Assembly (NCBI GenBank): GCA_027257055.1
Contig: JAPVLO010000570.1
Location: 882,001 to 946,000 of the forward strand
Source: Cephalopachus bancanus
Taxonomy: Eukaryota; Chordata; Mammalia; Primates; Tarsiidae
DNA length: 64,000 bases
Direction: 5' to 3'
Part shown: in pieces, positions 24,268-36,241 of the stretch
Position numbering within the stretch: position 1 is the stretch's first letter
How the letters are laid out: each line of letters starts with the position of its first letter
Translations under genes and position numbers: made by a program
Notes under the pieces: model-generated
Database searches by the model: none
Seen by the model: only the letters and a program-made list of their open reading frames with translations
What the model was told of the DNA's origin: nothing

Positions 24268-25783
24268 TAAACATATTTTTTATTTTAAAATTGTGGGGTA
24301 CAGTTAATGGTTAGGCATACAAATATGCATCGTTCAGGCTCCTTTGCTGATAAGGGGTGTTGCCCCATCCCCAGACAGCTATTGACTACTGTTAATCCCA
24401 CCACCCTTACCCTCCCTGTCGCCCCATAGATTCCCACCACTGTAAATCCTTTCCTTATAGTATTACGATAGATGTTCGAGGTTCACTTATGAGTGAGAAT
24501 ATATGATACTCAGATCTTTGTTGCTGTGAAAGATCACTCAGTATTATAGACTCTAGTTCCATCCAGGTTACTGCAAAATTCATGATGTTGTTCTTTTTAT
24601 ATCTGCATAGTATTCCATCGTGTGTATGAACCATATTTTTTTTAATCCCCATTCTCTTTTGATGGATAGCATGGTTAGTTTCAGGTTCTTGCTATTGTGA
24701 ACAATGCTGCAATAAACATACATGTGCAGGTATCATTTTCATAGAGTGATTTGAGTTTTTCAGGGTATATTCTCAGTAGGGGGGATTGTGGAATCATAAG
24801 GGAGGTCAATATTTAGACCTTTTAGGAATTGCCACACTGCTTTCCACAGAGGTTGCACTAATGTACACTCCCACCGACAGTGTAGCAGTGTTCCCTTTTC
24901 ACCACATCCTCTCCAGCATCTGTTATTTTTTGAGTTATTGATAATTGCCATTCTGACTAGAGTTAGGTGGTATCTCAGTGTAGTTTTAATTTGCGTTCCT
25001 TGATTAGTGAGGTTGAACATATCTTCATGTGTCTGTTGGCTGCTTGTATGTCTTCTTTTGAGAAGTGTCTGTTCCTATCTTTTGCCCACTTCATAATGGG
25101 GTTGTTTGATTTTTCTTTTCAGCACATTTGAGTTCCTTGTAGATCCAAGAGGTTAAACCTTTGTCAGACATGGAGTTGGCAAATACTTTTTCCCAGTCTG
25201 TGGGCTGTCTCCTTGCTCTCTTGGTGGTCTCTTTGGCTTTATAGAAGCTTGTCAGTTTAATGAGGTCCCACTTGTCTATCTTATCTCTTATAGCTCATAT
25301 GTTTCAGGTTTTGTTCAGGAATTGAATGCCAGTTCCAATTTCCATAAGGGTGTGTCCTGCATTTTCTAAGGTTCTTATGGTTTGAGGTTTTACATTTAGG
25401 TCTCTGATCCATTTAGAGTTAATTTTTGTGTATGGAGATAAACAGGGGTCTTGTTTGAGTCTTTTGTGTGTGGTGAGCCAGTTTTCCCCGCACCATTTAC
25501 TGAATAGGTTCTCCTCTCCCCAGTAGTAGGTGGTGGAGGCTTTGTTGAAGATGAGTTGGTTGAGAAATTGAGGTTTTTCTTCTGGAATATCAATTCTATT
25601 CCATTGGTCTATATGCCTGTTCCTGGACCAATACCAAGTTATTTTGATTATTGTAGCTTTATAGTAAAGTTTCAAGTCTGGTAATGTGATACCACATGCT
25701 TTTTATTTTTATACTGAGGATTGTTCTACGTATTATTGGTCATTTGTGTTTCCATATGAACTCCTGTATTGTTTTGTCTAGGT

Positions 25784-26185
25784 CTAAGAAGAATGTTGCT
25801 GGTAATTTGATGGGTATTGCATTAAATCTGTAGATTGCTTAGATAAGATGGACATCTTCACAATGTGGATTCTTCCAATCCATAAACATGGGATATTTTT
25901 CCACATGTTTGTGTCATCTTTGATTTTTTTGAGCAGTGTTTTGTAGTTTTCATTGTAAGCGCCTTTCACGTCCCTGGTTAGGAAGATGCCAAGGTATTTC
26001 ATTTTTGTGGCTACTGTGAATGGAATTGTGTTTTTTATTTGGTTATCTGCTTGTTTATTATTGTTGTAAAGAAATGCAATTATCTTTTGCACATTTATTT
26101 TATACCATGAGACTTTACCAAAGTCCTTTATCAGTGCAAGGAGTCTTTTGGCAGATTCTCTTGGGTTTTCAAAGTACATAATCAT
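25784..26185 (-). pseudogene. L1-F ORF2 reverse transcriptase, thumb side fragment
   Basis: A 133-codon open stretch beginning at the active-site strand. Just upstream in frame the strand reads [15 protein letters not shown], so the family FADD is FVDD here, a substitution found in some retroviral-type enzymes. It continues [19 protein letters not shown], the '[20 protein letters not shown]' block and '[15 protein letters not shown]...W', all standard L1 reverse-transcriptase landmarks. It ends at a stop in the next block. Confidence 0.8.
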
Positions 26186-26492
26186 GTCATCTACAAAGAG
26201 AGATAGCTTGACTTCCTCATTTCTATTTGGATACCACTGATCACATTCTCTTTTCTGATTGCTCTAGCCAGGACTTCCAATGCTATACTGAACAGGAGGG
26301 GAGTGAGGGACCATGCTTGTCTTGCTCCAGTATTTGGCAGAAATGGTTCCAATTTTTGTCTATGAGTATGCTAGCTGTGGGTTTCTCATAGATGGCTTTT
26401 ATTATTTTGAGGTATGTTCCATGAACGCCTACATGTTTGAGGGTTTTTGTCAGGAAGGAGTGCTGGATTTTATCAAAAGTTTCTACATCTAA

Positions 26493-26801
26493 TTATATAA
26501 TCATGTGGTTTTTGTTCTGCTGTCTGTTGATGTATTTAATTACATTTATTGTTTTGCAAATGTTGAACAAAGCTTGCATCTCAGGGATGAGGTCTACTTG
26601 GTCATGATAGATGATTTTTGAGATGTATTGTTGAATCTGGTTTGCTAGGATCTTGTTGAGAATTTTAGCATCTATGTTCATCAAATATATTGGCCTGTAG
26701 TTCTCTTTCTTTGTTGGATCTTTACCTGGCTTGGGTACCAATATGATGTTAGCTTCATAAAATGGTTTAGGAAGAATTCCATCTTTCTCAATCTCCTGCA
26801 A
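26493..26801 (-). pseudogene. L1-F ORF2 reverse transcriptase, fingers fragment
   Basis: A 102-codon piece: '[20 protein letters not shown]', '[20 protein letters not shown]', '[20 protein letters not shown]' and '[18 protein letters not shown]'. These are the conserved fingers/palm landmarks of L1 reverse transcriptase (fingers 'IPKP.K', RPI.L and HHDQVGFIPG), here with several substitutions. An Alu insertion at 26884 cuts the frame just upstream. Confidence 0.8.
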
Positions 26802-26883
26802 TGCTCCTTCAATGTCTTATAGAATTCTGCTACAAAGCCATCAGGTCCAGGGCTTTTTTTTTTTTTTTTTAGGTAGTTTTCTT

Positions 26884-27186
26884 TCCTTTTTTTTTTTTTT
26901 TTTTTTTTTTTGAGTTGGAGTCTCACTCGATTGCCCAGACTGAAATGCAGTGGCCGCTCCTGGCCACCGCAGCCTTGCCTGCTGGGCTCCGGTAATCCTT
27001 CCACCTCAGCCTTCCAAGTAGCCAGAATTACAGGCATGCACTACCATGCCCAACTGATTTTTTGATTTATTGTAGAGATGAGGTCTTGCTGTCTAGGCGG
27101 GTCTCGAACCCGTGGGCTCAGGCAATCCACTCACCTCAGCCTCCCAAAGGCGCGGGATTACAGGCTGAGCCACCGAGCCCAGCTTG
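26884..27186 (-). mobile_element. Alu, antisense, in L1-F ORF2
   Basis: Full reversed Alu headed by about 27 T, flanked by the perfect 14-bp TSD taggtagttttctt (26870-26883 and 27187-27200). It interrupts L1-F ORF2 just upstream of the reverse-transcriptase fingers. Confidence 0.96.
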
Positions 27187-28316
27187 TAGGTAGTTTTCTT
27201 ATTACGTAGTCAATTTCCTTGATTGTCATTAGTCTATTTAGGCTCTCGATTTCTTCTTGTATCAACCTAGGCAGGTTGTGTAACATCAGAAAATCCTCCA
27301 TTTCCTTAAAGTTTTCAAGCTTATTTCCATACAAGTGTACATAGTAGTTTCTAATGATCTTTTGTATTTCCTCAGGGTCAAATGTGACTTCATCTTTTGT
27401 GTTTCTGATTGTGTTTATTTGGGCTTTTCTCTCTTTTTATTGATCAGTCTAGCTAGGGGACCATTGATCTTGTTTATCCTTTCAAAGAACCAGTTTTTTG
27501 TTTCATTGATTTTTTGTATTATCTGTTTGTCTTCTATGTCCTGGATTTGGGCTTTTATTTTCATGATCTGGATTCTTCTGCCGAAGTTAGAATTTTAGTG
27601 GTTTTGCTTTTCCTTAGGTGACTTGTTAGGCTGTTAATTTGTGATCCTTCCATTTTCTTCAAGTGTGTCTATAGAGGTATGAGTTTCCCTCTTACTACAG
27701 GTTTCATGGCATTCCAGAGATTTTGGTGAGATATTTCCTCATTTTCATTTGTTTCCAGGTATCTTTTAATCTCTGTTTTGATTTCATCATTGACCCAGGA
27801 GTTGTTTAGCATCATGTTGTTTAGTGCCCATGTTTATGTGGATTTGGGGGGAGCCTTGTTGCTGTTGATGTTCGTTTTTCTTCTACTGTGGTCCAAGAAG
27901 ATGTGTGACAAAATTTTGATCTTTTAAAATTTGCTTTTATTTGTTTTATGGTCAAGTATGTGGTCGATCATCGAGTACATTCCATGTGGTAATGAGTAGA
28001 ATATATATTCTGTGGTCATTGGATGAAGTGTTCTGTAAGTATCAATTAAGTCCATTTGGTCAAGAGTCACATTGAGGTTTCAGATCTCATTGCTAATTTT
28101 TTGTCCTGATGATCTGTCTACGGTTGTGAGTGGGATATTGAAGTCCCAAGCTATGATAGTGTTGGAGTTGATAACTTTTTTTAGTTTACCTAGAAGCTGC
28201 TTTATGAAAGTTGGTGCTCCTTTGTTGGGTGCATATATGTTTAGGATGGATATTATTTATTGATGGATTTAAGCTTTTATCACTATGTAGTGGCCTTCTT
28301 TATGATTCTTAATTAT

Positions 28317-28649
28317 TTATAACTTAAAGGGTATTTTGTCTGAGATTAAGGTTATGACTACTCCTTTCTTTTGTGTTCCGTTCACCTGAAAATTTGTTTC
28401 CCATCCTCTCACATTGAGTCTGTGAGTATCCTTTATATTGAGGTGAGGCTCTTGGAGGCAATAAATTGCTGCCTGGTGATATTTTATCCATTTTGCCATT
28501 CTATGTCTTTTCAGTGGTGCATATAGGCCATTCACATTCAGACTAATTATTGAAATGTGAGAGTTGATCCCTATCATAAAGTTCTTACCGAGTTGTTGCT
28601 GTTGCTCCTGTTTGTGTGTTGTCTTTCTTTTGATTTGCAGTTGGTTCAT
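28317..28649 (-). pseudogene. L1-F ORF2 N-terminus, endonuclease start
   Basis: A 110-codon open stretch. After a variable lead (MNQLQIKRKTTHKQEQQQQ) comes the endonuclease N-terminus: SHISIISLNVNGLYAPLKRH, with the invariant N of LNxNG, then CLQEPHL, where the family catalytic glutamate of 'CLQETH' is retained, then DTHRLNVRGWETNFQVNGTQKKGVV. The frame is lost at 'SDKIPFKL'. The start codon used by the true ORF2 is probably the M before IGINSHIS. Confidence 0.8.
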
Positions 28650-29030
28650 GTGTGTTTTTAGTCTTTTGCTTGTACTCTTGAGAAGAATGTTGTTGTTCTT
28701 TTTTCCTTTTCTTCTGTGTTCAATACTTTCTTAAGTGTTTCTTGTAGAGGTGGTCTGGCAGCAGAGTAGTTTCTTAGGGATTGGGTATCTGGGAAAAAAT
28801 TCAATTCTCCCTCACTGATGAAACTCAGCTTGGCTGGGTAGGTTATTCTCAGTTGAAATTGTTTATCTTTTATAACTTTGATGATAGGGCTCCAAGCTCT
28901 CCTAGCCTGGAGGGTTTCTGTAGATAAATCTGTACTATTCTAATTGGTCTTCCCTGGTATGTAGTCTGACCTTTTTCTCTTGTTGCCTTTAGGATTTTTT
29001 CTTTTAATCCTACTTTGATTATGCAAATTA

Positions 29031-29615
29031 TTATGGTCTGGGAGTTGGTCTTTTCATTTTTTGTCTTGCAGGGGTTCTCTGAATCCCTTGTGTTTGAATT
29101 TTTGCATCACTGATGAGATGAGGGATGTTTGCTTGAATGATTTTATGAAATGTTTGTTCCAGTGTTGCCTCTGTTTCTCTCTCTGCCTCAGGAAGGCCAA
29201 TTACTCTTGTTTCTCTCTTGAAGTAATCATTCATCTCTTGAAGGTTTTGTTCTGTCTTTTTAAGTTTCTTTTCTATGTTTTTGACAGTTTGGGTTAGTTC
29301 TGTGTTTTGGTCTTCAAGCTCTGAGATTCTTTCTTCTGCTTGGCTAATTCTGCTTTCCATGCTTATTAGTTTGTTATTTATTTCCATCAGAGTATTCTTT
29401 ACTGCTGTTATTTCTATCATCAGCTCCTTTCTATTTTCCTCGGCTCCCCTCAATTTTTTTATTCTCTCTATTAATGTCTTGATGTCTGGATTTGTTGCAT
29501 GTGACCAGTCATTCTGGGAGCTCTTCATTGTTTGTGTTCTGAAGTCTGTTTTCTCAGTGTCTGACCTCCCAGGGGTCTGTGTGAGACCTATATTACTGTT
29601 TTGGTTTTTCTGCAT
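29031..29615 (-). pseudogene. L1-F ORF1p, truncated by frameshift
   Basis: The longest recognisable protein remnant in the window, 194 codons. It has a basic N-terminus, a coiled coil (about residues 50-130, 'MEINNKLISMESRISQAEER' and 'ISELEDQNTELTQTVKNIEK') that would trimerise the RNA-binding chaperone, and the start of the RNA-binding domain ('YFKRETRVIGLPEAERETEA'). The family protein is about 330-340 residues; here a single-base loss in the codon region after RPTPR creates a stop. Compared with L1-G, the upstream start (MKKWREGKSREEKS in that copy) reads ACA instead of ATG, so the start shown is the next methionine. Confidence 0.85.
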
Positions 29616-29799
29616 TTGTGCAGATTTTTCCTCCCTACTTTTTCCTTCCCTCCACCTCCCTGTCTCCTTTATTCTGTTTTTCAGGGATGGAGGGGTTGCT
29701 TTTACTTATGTTTGTTCAATCTACTATTCCTCTTTTTGTATATCCTCTTGCTTTGTTCAATTCTGGCATTGGACTGTAGGTTGGAGGCGGTCCTTTTTG

Positions 29800-30963
29800 C
29801 AGTTTTGAGATTTACTTAAAGGGGGAGCTATGGTTTTAAATCTATCTGCAGATCCCGGTATCCTCTGACAGCTGTATGGATAATCTGAAACCCACTTCCC
29901 ACTTTCTTGGAATCTGTCCATGCAGTGGGGTTGTACGTTTACTCCCTAAAAGCAAAATGAGGTTAACAGAGGGAAGAGAATGGGCAGGCAGTGAGGGGAA
30001 AAGGGGAGTGGAGAGAGAGAGGAATAAGAGGGAAAACAGATGAATGTACCAACATATGGAGAAAGACACAAAAATTGAAACAGATAAAAACAATAAACCA
30101 CGAATACAAACTAACCAACTCCCATATGAAAAAACTAAGACATACAATGATGCTAATGTACAAACTAACCAACCTCCTTATTGGTATACTATTCCTCTAT
30201 ACAAAGATGGGGTTTACAGAGAAAAAAAAAAGAACAAAACAAAAGAATTGAATCAAGTCAGTAGACTAACAGAACCAATCATGCACACTCTGCAACTTTC
30301 CATTCAAGTCCAATGTCCTTTAAGCTCTGATTTCTAGCTGTCTTTGCAGGCTTGTAAATTTGTTCATAGTTAGGGTCAGTTTCCCCTGACCTGTAGTGAA
30401 GGGCAATTCAGATCTGGACTCCCTGCCCAGTTCACCACTCAGATCTGGGCTGTGTCTATATATCAAGCTTCTTTTTTTCCCATATCTGTGTTGTTACCTT
30501 GAATTGCCATCAGGTGGTGCTATCTCACCATTCCAGATGATCTTTACTGCTGCTGCCCCAGACAGCAGGGAGTTGGCAATGGGAGTAGCGATGGCAAGAG
30601 CCACCTCACAGTACACGGGAGAAGCTTCATGAGCCTGGGCATGACAGTGGCAGTGGCAGAGGCAGAGATCTCAGTAGATCTTGCTTGCAGGGGCTATATC
30701 ATCTGAAGTTGTGGGTTATCCCAGGCATGAGTGAGGTGATGGCCATCGCAGTGGCAGTGGATATGGTGGTGGCAGCATCTGTGGCTGCAGTGGTCATTCA
30801 GACTGCCATAATGCTTGTGTGGTGGTGATGACTGAGCTCCATGTGAATAGCAGGCTGCCGATGATGGGAACGGTAGCCCCCAGGAGAGAGCTAGAGTCTT
30901 TATGTGTTCTATTTCACGGAGGGCCTCACAGGCCAAGCTGCCCCGTAGCCATCTTGCTGGAAG
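29800..30963 (-). other. L1-F 5' UTR
   Basis: Upstream region of L1-F with a plus-strand A-rich section (29990-30250, T-rich in the element's own sense) next to ORF1, and a GC-richer distal part with CAT/GCA-rich repeats (30540-30960) ending in 'gccatcttgctgg', probably the internal promoter start. The distal part resembles the same region of L1-G. Confidence 0.75.
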
Positions 30964-31589
30964 TTCCAATTTTTATCTTCTATTATTTTTATGTCTTTTG
31001 TACTTTTAATTGATAAGCTTCTATGAATCCATTTTCTCTTTTTCATTAGCATACCAGGTATACTTTTTTAAAAATTTTTCTCAGTGGTTGACCTAGAGTT
31101 TGCAATGCATACTGACAACTAATTCAAGGTTATTTCACAAGTAGTATAAATTATTAATAACAGAAAAACAGTTTCATTTTTGTCACCATCCCTTGTATCT
31201 TTACTGTCATTCATTTCACCTATACAGAAGCATATGTGAGCAAATATATTCATAAGCATACCTAATCAAATAGTTATTACTATTAATTTGAAAATTCATT
31301 ACTATTAGATGAACAAAGGATAAAAACTTTTTAAATTTTATTTTCACTTGTTCTTCTTTTAAGCTCTTTGTTCTGTTACACAGATCTAAGTTTCTGAACA
31401 TATACTCTTTTCATTCTCAGTAAAGAATTTTTTAAAAATTTGTTGCATTCCAGTCCTACTGTTAACAAATTGCTTCAATTTCTGTTTGTCTAAGACAGGC
31501 TTTATTTTTCCTTTACTTCTTTTTAAAAAAAAATTCCTTAACTTCTTAATAATTACACAGGGTAAAAGATTCTAAGTTAGTTGATTTTT
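30964..31589 (-). mobile_element. Ancient L1M, piece 3 of 6
   Basis: Continues the L1M after L1-F: 'ttttatgtcttttgtacttt', 'ctcagtggttgacctagagt', 'acaggctttatttttccttt'. It is cut within the block 'gattctaagttagttgattt', which resumes at 38339. Confidence 0.8.
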
Positions 31590-34500
31590 TTTAACATTTT
31601 CAATTTAAAATTGTGGAGTACAGTTGAGGTTTAGGTATATTAATGTGCATTGTGCAGGTACCCTTGTTGATGAGGTGTATCCCCCCCATCCCCAGACAGA
31701 AGTTGCCTACCATTAATCCCACCTTCCTTCCCTTCCCTGCCCTCCCATGGATTTCTGCCACTGTCAGTCCTTTTCTTATAGTATTACAATAGTTGTTCAA
31801 AGACCACTTATGAGTGAGAACATGTCATACTCTAATCTTTGTTTCTGTGAGAGAACACTCAGGATTATGAATTCCAGTTCCATCCAGGTTGCTGCAAAAT
31901 TCATGATTCTGTTCTTTTATATGGCTGTGTAATATTCCATTGTGTATATTATGACTTTTTTTAATCCAGTCCTCGTTTGATGGACAGTGTCGTTGGTTCC
32001 CTGATCTTGCTATTGTGAACAATGCCATGATAAACATACGTGTGCAGGTATCATTTTCATAGAGTGATTTGAGTTCTTCAGGGTATATTTCCAGTAGGGG
32101 GATTGCAGGGTCATATGGAAGGTCAATTTTTAGAGCTTTTAGGAATTACCACACTGATTTCCACAAAGGCTGCACTAGTTTACACTCCCACCAACAGTGT
32201 AGCAGTGTTCCCTTTTCACTGCATCTGCTCCAGGATGTGTTATTTTTGGAGTTATTGATAATGGCCATTCTGACTGGAGTTAGGTGTTATCTCAGTGTAG
32301 TTTTAATATGCATTTCCTTGATGATTAGTGAGATTGAACATTTCTTAATGTGTCTGTTGACTGCTCATATGACTTCTTCTGAGAAGTGCCTGTTCATATC
32401 TTTTGCCCACTTTGTAATGGGATTGTGTGTTTTTTTGTTTTCAGCATGTTTGAGTTCCTTGTAGATACAAGAAGTTAGGCCTTTGTCAGACATGGAGTTG
32501 GCAAATACTATTTCCCAGTCTGTGGGCTGTCTCCCTACTCTCTTGATGGTTTCTTTGACTTTGCAGAAGCTTGTCAGTTTAATGAGGTCCCACTTTATCT
32601 TATCTCTAATGGCTCATGCATTTCAGGTTTTGTTCACAAATTGGATGCCAGTTGCAACTTCCATAAGGATGTGTTCTACATTTTCTAAGGCTCTTATGTT
32701 TTGAGATTTTGCATTTAGGTCTCTGATCATTTAGAGTCAATTTTTTTGTGTGGGGGGATATATAGGGGTCTTGTTTGAGTCTTCTGCATGTGGTAAGCCA
32801 GTTTTCCCAGCACCATTTACTAAATAGGTTCTCCTCTCCCCAATAGTTGGTGGTAGAGGCTTTGTTGAAGATGAGTGGTTGAAAAATTGAGGTGAGGTTT
32901 TGCTTCTGGATTCTCAATTCTATTCCATTGATCTATATGCCTGTTCCTGTACCAATACTAAGCTGTTTTGATTACTGTAGCTTTATAGTAAAGTTTCAAG
33001 TCTGGTAATGTGATACCTCCTGCTTTATTTTTTTGGCTGAGGATTGTTCTGGCTACTATTGGTCATTTGTGTTTCCATATGAATTCCTATATTGTTTTTT
33101 CTAGGTCTGAGAAGAATGTTGCTGGTAATTTGATGGGTATTTAATTAAACCTGTAGATTACCTTATATAAGATGAACATCTTCACAATGTTGATTCTTCC
33201 AGTTCATGAGCATGGGATATTTTTCCACTTGTTTGTGTCATCTTTGATTTATTTGATCAGTGTTTTGTAGTTTTCATTGTAAAGGTCTTTCACGTTTCTG
33301 GTTAGGAAGATGCCAAGGTATTTCATTTTTTTTGTGGCATTTGTGAATGAATTGAGCTTTTTATTTGGGTTTCTGTTTATTTACTATTGGTGTAAGGAAT
33401 GCGATTTTCTTTTGCACATTTATTTTATACCATGAGACTTTGTCAAAGTCCTTTTTCAGTGCAAGGAGGTTTTTGACAGATTCTCTTGGGTTTTCAGGTA
33501 CACAATCATGTCATCTGCAAAGAGAAATAACTTGACTTCCTCTTTTCCTATTTGGATACCCCTGATTTCCTTCTCTTCTCTGATTGTCTCAGTCAGGACT
33601 TCAAATGTTATATTGAACAGGAGGGGTTAGAGTGGGCATCCTTTTCTTGTTCCAGTTTACAAGGGAAATGGTTCCAATTTTTGTCTGTTTTGGAGTATGC
33701 TGGCTGAGGGTTTCCTGTAGATGGCTTTTACTATTTTGAGGTATGTTCCACGTATGCCTAGATGTTCGAGGGTTTTTATCAAGAAGCGGTGCTGAATTTT
33801 ATCAAAAGCTTTTTATGGACCTAATGATATAATCATGTGGTTTTTGTTTTGACATCTGTTGATGTATTTAATTACATTTCTGGTTTTGTGAATGCTGAAC
33901 CAACCTTGCATCCCAGGGCTGAAGCCGACATGGTCATGATGGATGATTTTTGAGATGTGTTGTTGAAGCCGGTTAGCTAGGATCTTGTTGAAAATTTTAG
34001 CATCTATGTTCATCAAAGATATAGGCCTGTAGTTATCTTTCTTTGTTGGGTCTTTACCTGGTTTGGTATCAATGTGATATTAGCATCATGAAATGATTTG
34101 GGGTGAGTTCCACCTTTCTCAATTGCCTGAAATACGTTAAGTATGATACATATCAGCTCCTCCTTACATGTCTTGTAGATTTCTGCTGTAAAGCCATCTG
34201 GCTCAGGCCTTTTTTTTTTTGTAGATAATTTTCTTATTACCTAGTCAATTTCCTTGATTGTTATTGATCTATTTAGGGTCTCAATTTCTTCTTGTTTCAA
34301 ACTAGGCAGGTTATGTGATGTCAGAAAATCTTCCATTTCCTAAAGTTTTCAAGTTTGTTTCCATACAAGTGTACATAGTGGTATCTAATGATCTTTTGCA
34401 TTTCTTCAGGGTCAGATATGGTTTCATCATTTGTGTTTCTGATTGTGTTTATTTGGGCTTTTTCTCTCTTTTTCTTGACCAGTCTATCTAGGGGACCATC

Positions 34501-34733
34501 GATCTTGTTTGTCCTTTCAAAGAACCAGCTTTTTGTTTCATTGATTTTTTTGTATTATCTTTTTGTCTTCTATGTCCTGGATTTGGGCTTTTATTTTGAT
34601 AATCTGGATTCTTCTGTTGAAGTTAGGGTTTTGGTGGTCTTGCTTTTCCAGCTTCCATAGGTGACTTGCTAGGCTGTTAACTTGTGATCCTTCCATTTTC
34701 TTCATGTGCCTTTGTAGAGATATGAATTTCCCT

Positions 34734-34975
34734 CTTTTTTTGAGTTGGAGTCTCACTCTGTCACCCAGACTGGAGTCCAGTGGCCGCTCCTGGCCACCAC
34801 AGCCTCGCCCGCTGGGCTCTGGTGATCCTTCCACCTAAGCCTTCCAAGTAGCTGGAACTGCATGTGCGCACTATCATGCCCAGCTAATTTTAGATTTATT
34901 GTAGAGATGAGATCTTGCCAACTTGACCAGGCGGGTCTCAAACCCATGGACTCAGGCAATCCACTCACCTCAGCC
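34734..34975 (-). mobile_element. Alu, 5'-truncated, antisense, in L1-G
   Basis: Reversed Alu that stops at 'cactcacctcagcc', so the first 45-50 bp of the element are missing. It is still flanked by a perfect 11-bp TSD, tgaatttccct (34723-34733 and 34976-34986), showing the truncation happened at insertion rather than later. Confidence 0.93.
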
Positions 34976-35114
34976 TGAATTTCCCTTACTACAGCTTTCA
35001 TGGTATCCCAGATATTTTGTTAAGGTGTTTCTTCATTTTCATTTGTTTCCAGGTATCTTTTAATCTCTGTTTTGATTTCATCATTGACCCAGGAGTTGTT
35101 TAGCATCATGCTGT

Positions 35115-35612
35115 TTAGAGACCATTTCTTTGTGGGGTTTGGGGAATTTGTTGGTGCTGATGATTATTTTCATTCCACTGTGATCCGAGAAGGTGCATGG
35201 CAAAATTTTCAAGGTACATAATCATGTCATCTGCAAAGAGAGATAACTTCTTTTTACATTTGCTTATGCTTGATTTATCGCCAAGTATGTGGTCAATGTT
35301 AGAGTACGTTCCATGCAGTAATGAGTAGAATGTATATTCTGTGTTCATTTGATGGAGTGTTCTATAAGTATCAGTTAAGTCCATTTGGTCAAGACTCACA
35401 TTGAAGTTCCAGATTTTGTTGCTGAGTTTTTGTCCTGATGACCTGTCTAGGGTTGTGAGTGGGGTATTGAAGTCCCCAGCTATGATAGTGTTAGAGTTAA
35501 TATGTAATTTGAGTTTACCTAGAAGCTGCTTTATGAAAGTTGGTGCTCCTATGTTTAGCACATATATGTTTAGGATGGATGTTTCTTGTTTATGGATTGA
35601 GCCTTTTATCAC
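35115..35612 (-). pseudogene. L1-G ORF2 endonuclease with inserted RT motif
   Basis: A 165-codon open stretch. Its first part is a good L1 endonuclease: 'NSNTIIAGDFNTPLTTLDRS' (GDFN is the catalytic aspartate/asparagine strand), 'MDLTDTYRTLH', 'EYTFYSLLHGTYSNIDHILG'. Then, instead of the expected ILPCTFSDH block, the frame reads KKLSLFADDMIMYLEN, the reverse-transcriptase active-site strand, and after it continues in the wrong frame (FAMHLLGSQWNE). The true SDH block is present in the neighbouring frame. Some 39 bp of reverse-transcriptase sequence has thus been pasted into the endonuclease coding region. Confidence 0.85.
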
Positions 35613-36241
35613 TATGTAGTGGCCTTCTGTATGTTTCTTAATTTTTTATAGCTTAAAGGGTATTTTGTCTGAAATTAAGGTTATGACTACTCTTTTCTTT
35701 TGTGTTTCGTTCACCTGAAAATCTGTTTCCCATCCTCTTACTTTGAGTCTGTGAGTGTCCTTTCTAGTGAGGTGAGTCTCTTGAAGGCAATAAATTGTTG
35801 CATGGTGATATTTTATACATTTTGCCATTCTATGTCTTTTCAGTGGTGCATTTAGGCCATTCACATTTAGACTAAGTATTGAAATGTGAGAGTTGATCCC
35901 TATCATAAGGTTCTTACAGAGTTGTTGTTGTTCCTGTTTGATTGCTGTCTTTCTTTTGGTTTTGGAGTTGGTTCATGCATGATTTTAATCTTTTACCTGT
36001 ACTCTTGTGAAGAACGTTGTTCTTTTTTCCTTTTCTTCTGTGTTCAGTACTTTTTTAAGTGTTTCTTGTAGAGGTGGTCTGGTGGCAGTGTAGGTTCTTA
36101 GGGATTGGATACCTGGGAAAGATTTCAATTCTCCCTCACTGATAAAGCTTAGCTTGACTGGGTAGGTTATTCTCGGTTGAAATTGTTTGTCTTTTAGAAC
36201 TTTGAAGATAGGACTCCAATCTCTCCTAGCTTGGAGGGTTT

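Larger units (their letters stand above)
24268..30963 (-). mobile_element. L1-F, full-length L1, antisense
   Basis: About 6.4 kb after removing an internal Alu. The order from left is: T-rich tail and 3' UTR ('aaattgtggggtacagttaa'), reversed ORF2 (24480-28620), reversed ORF1 (about 28960-29690), and a 5' UTR ending at 'gtagccatcttgctggaag'. Candidate degenerate TSDs are ttccaattctttatttttc (24249-24267) and ttccaatttttatcttc (30964-30980). It is inserted in the ancient L1M. ORF2 has many stops and ORF1 one frameshift, so it is not active, but it is among the youngest copies here. Confidence 0.92.

Noticed and set aside
29275..29808. 177-codon plus-strand open frame, the second longest in the window
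   Set aside because: It lies exactly antisense to L1-F ORF1. The codon pattern of the coiled coil leaves the opposite strand open; the predicted protein is just a low-complexity hydrophobic string. The same applies to 36811-37242 over L1-G ORF1.
33490..33545. Intact FADD active site in L1-G, considered as a sign of a live element
   Set aside because: Frames around it are broken, the endonuclease carries a frameshifting insertion, ORF1 is split and an Alu sits in ORF2. The motif is just undamaged by chance.
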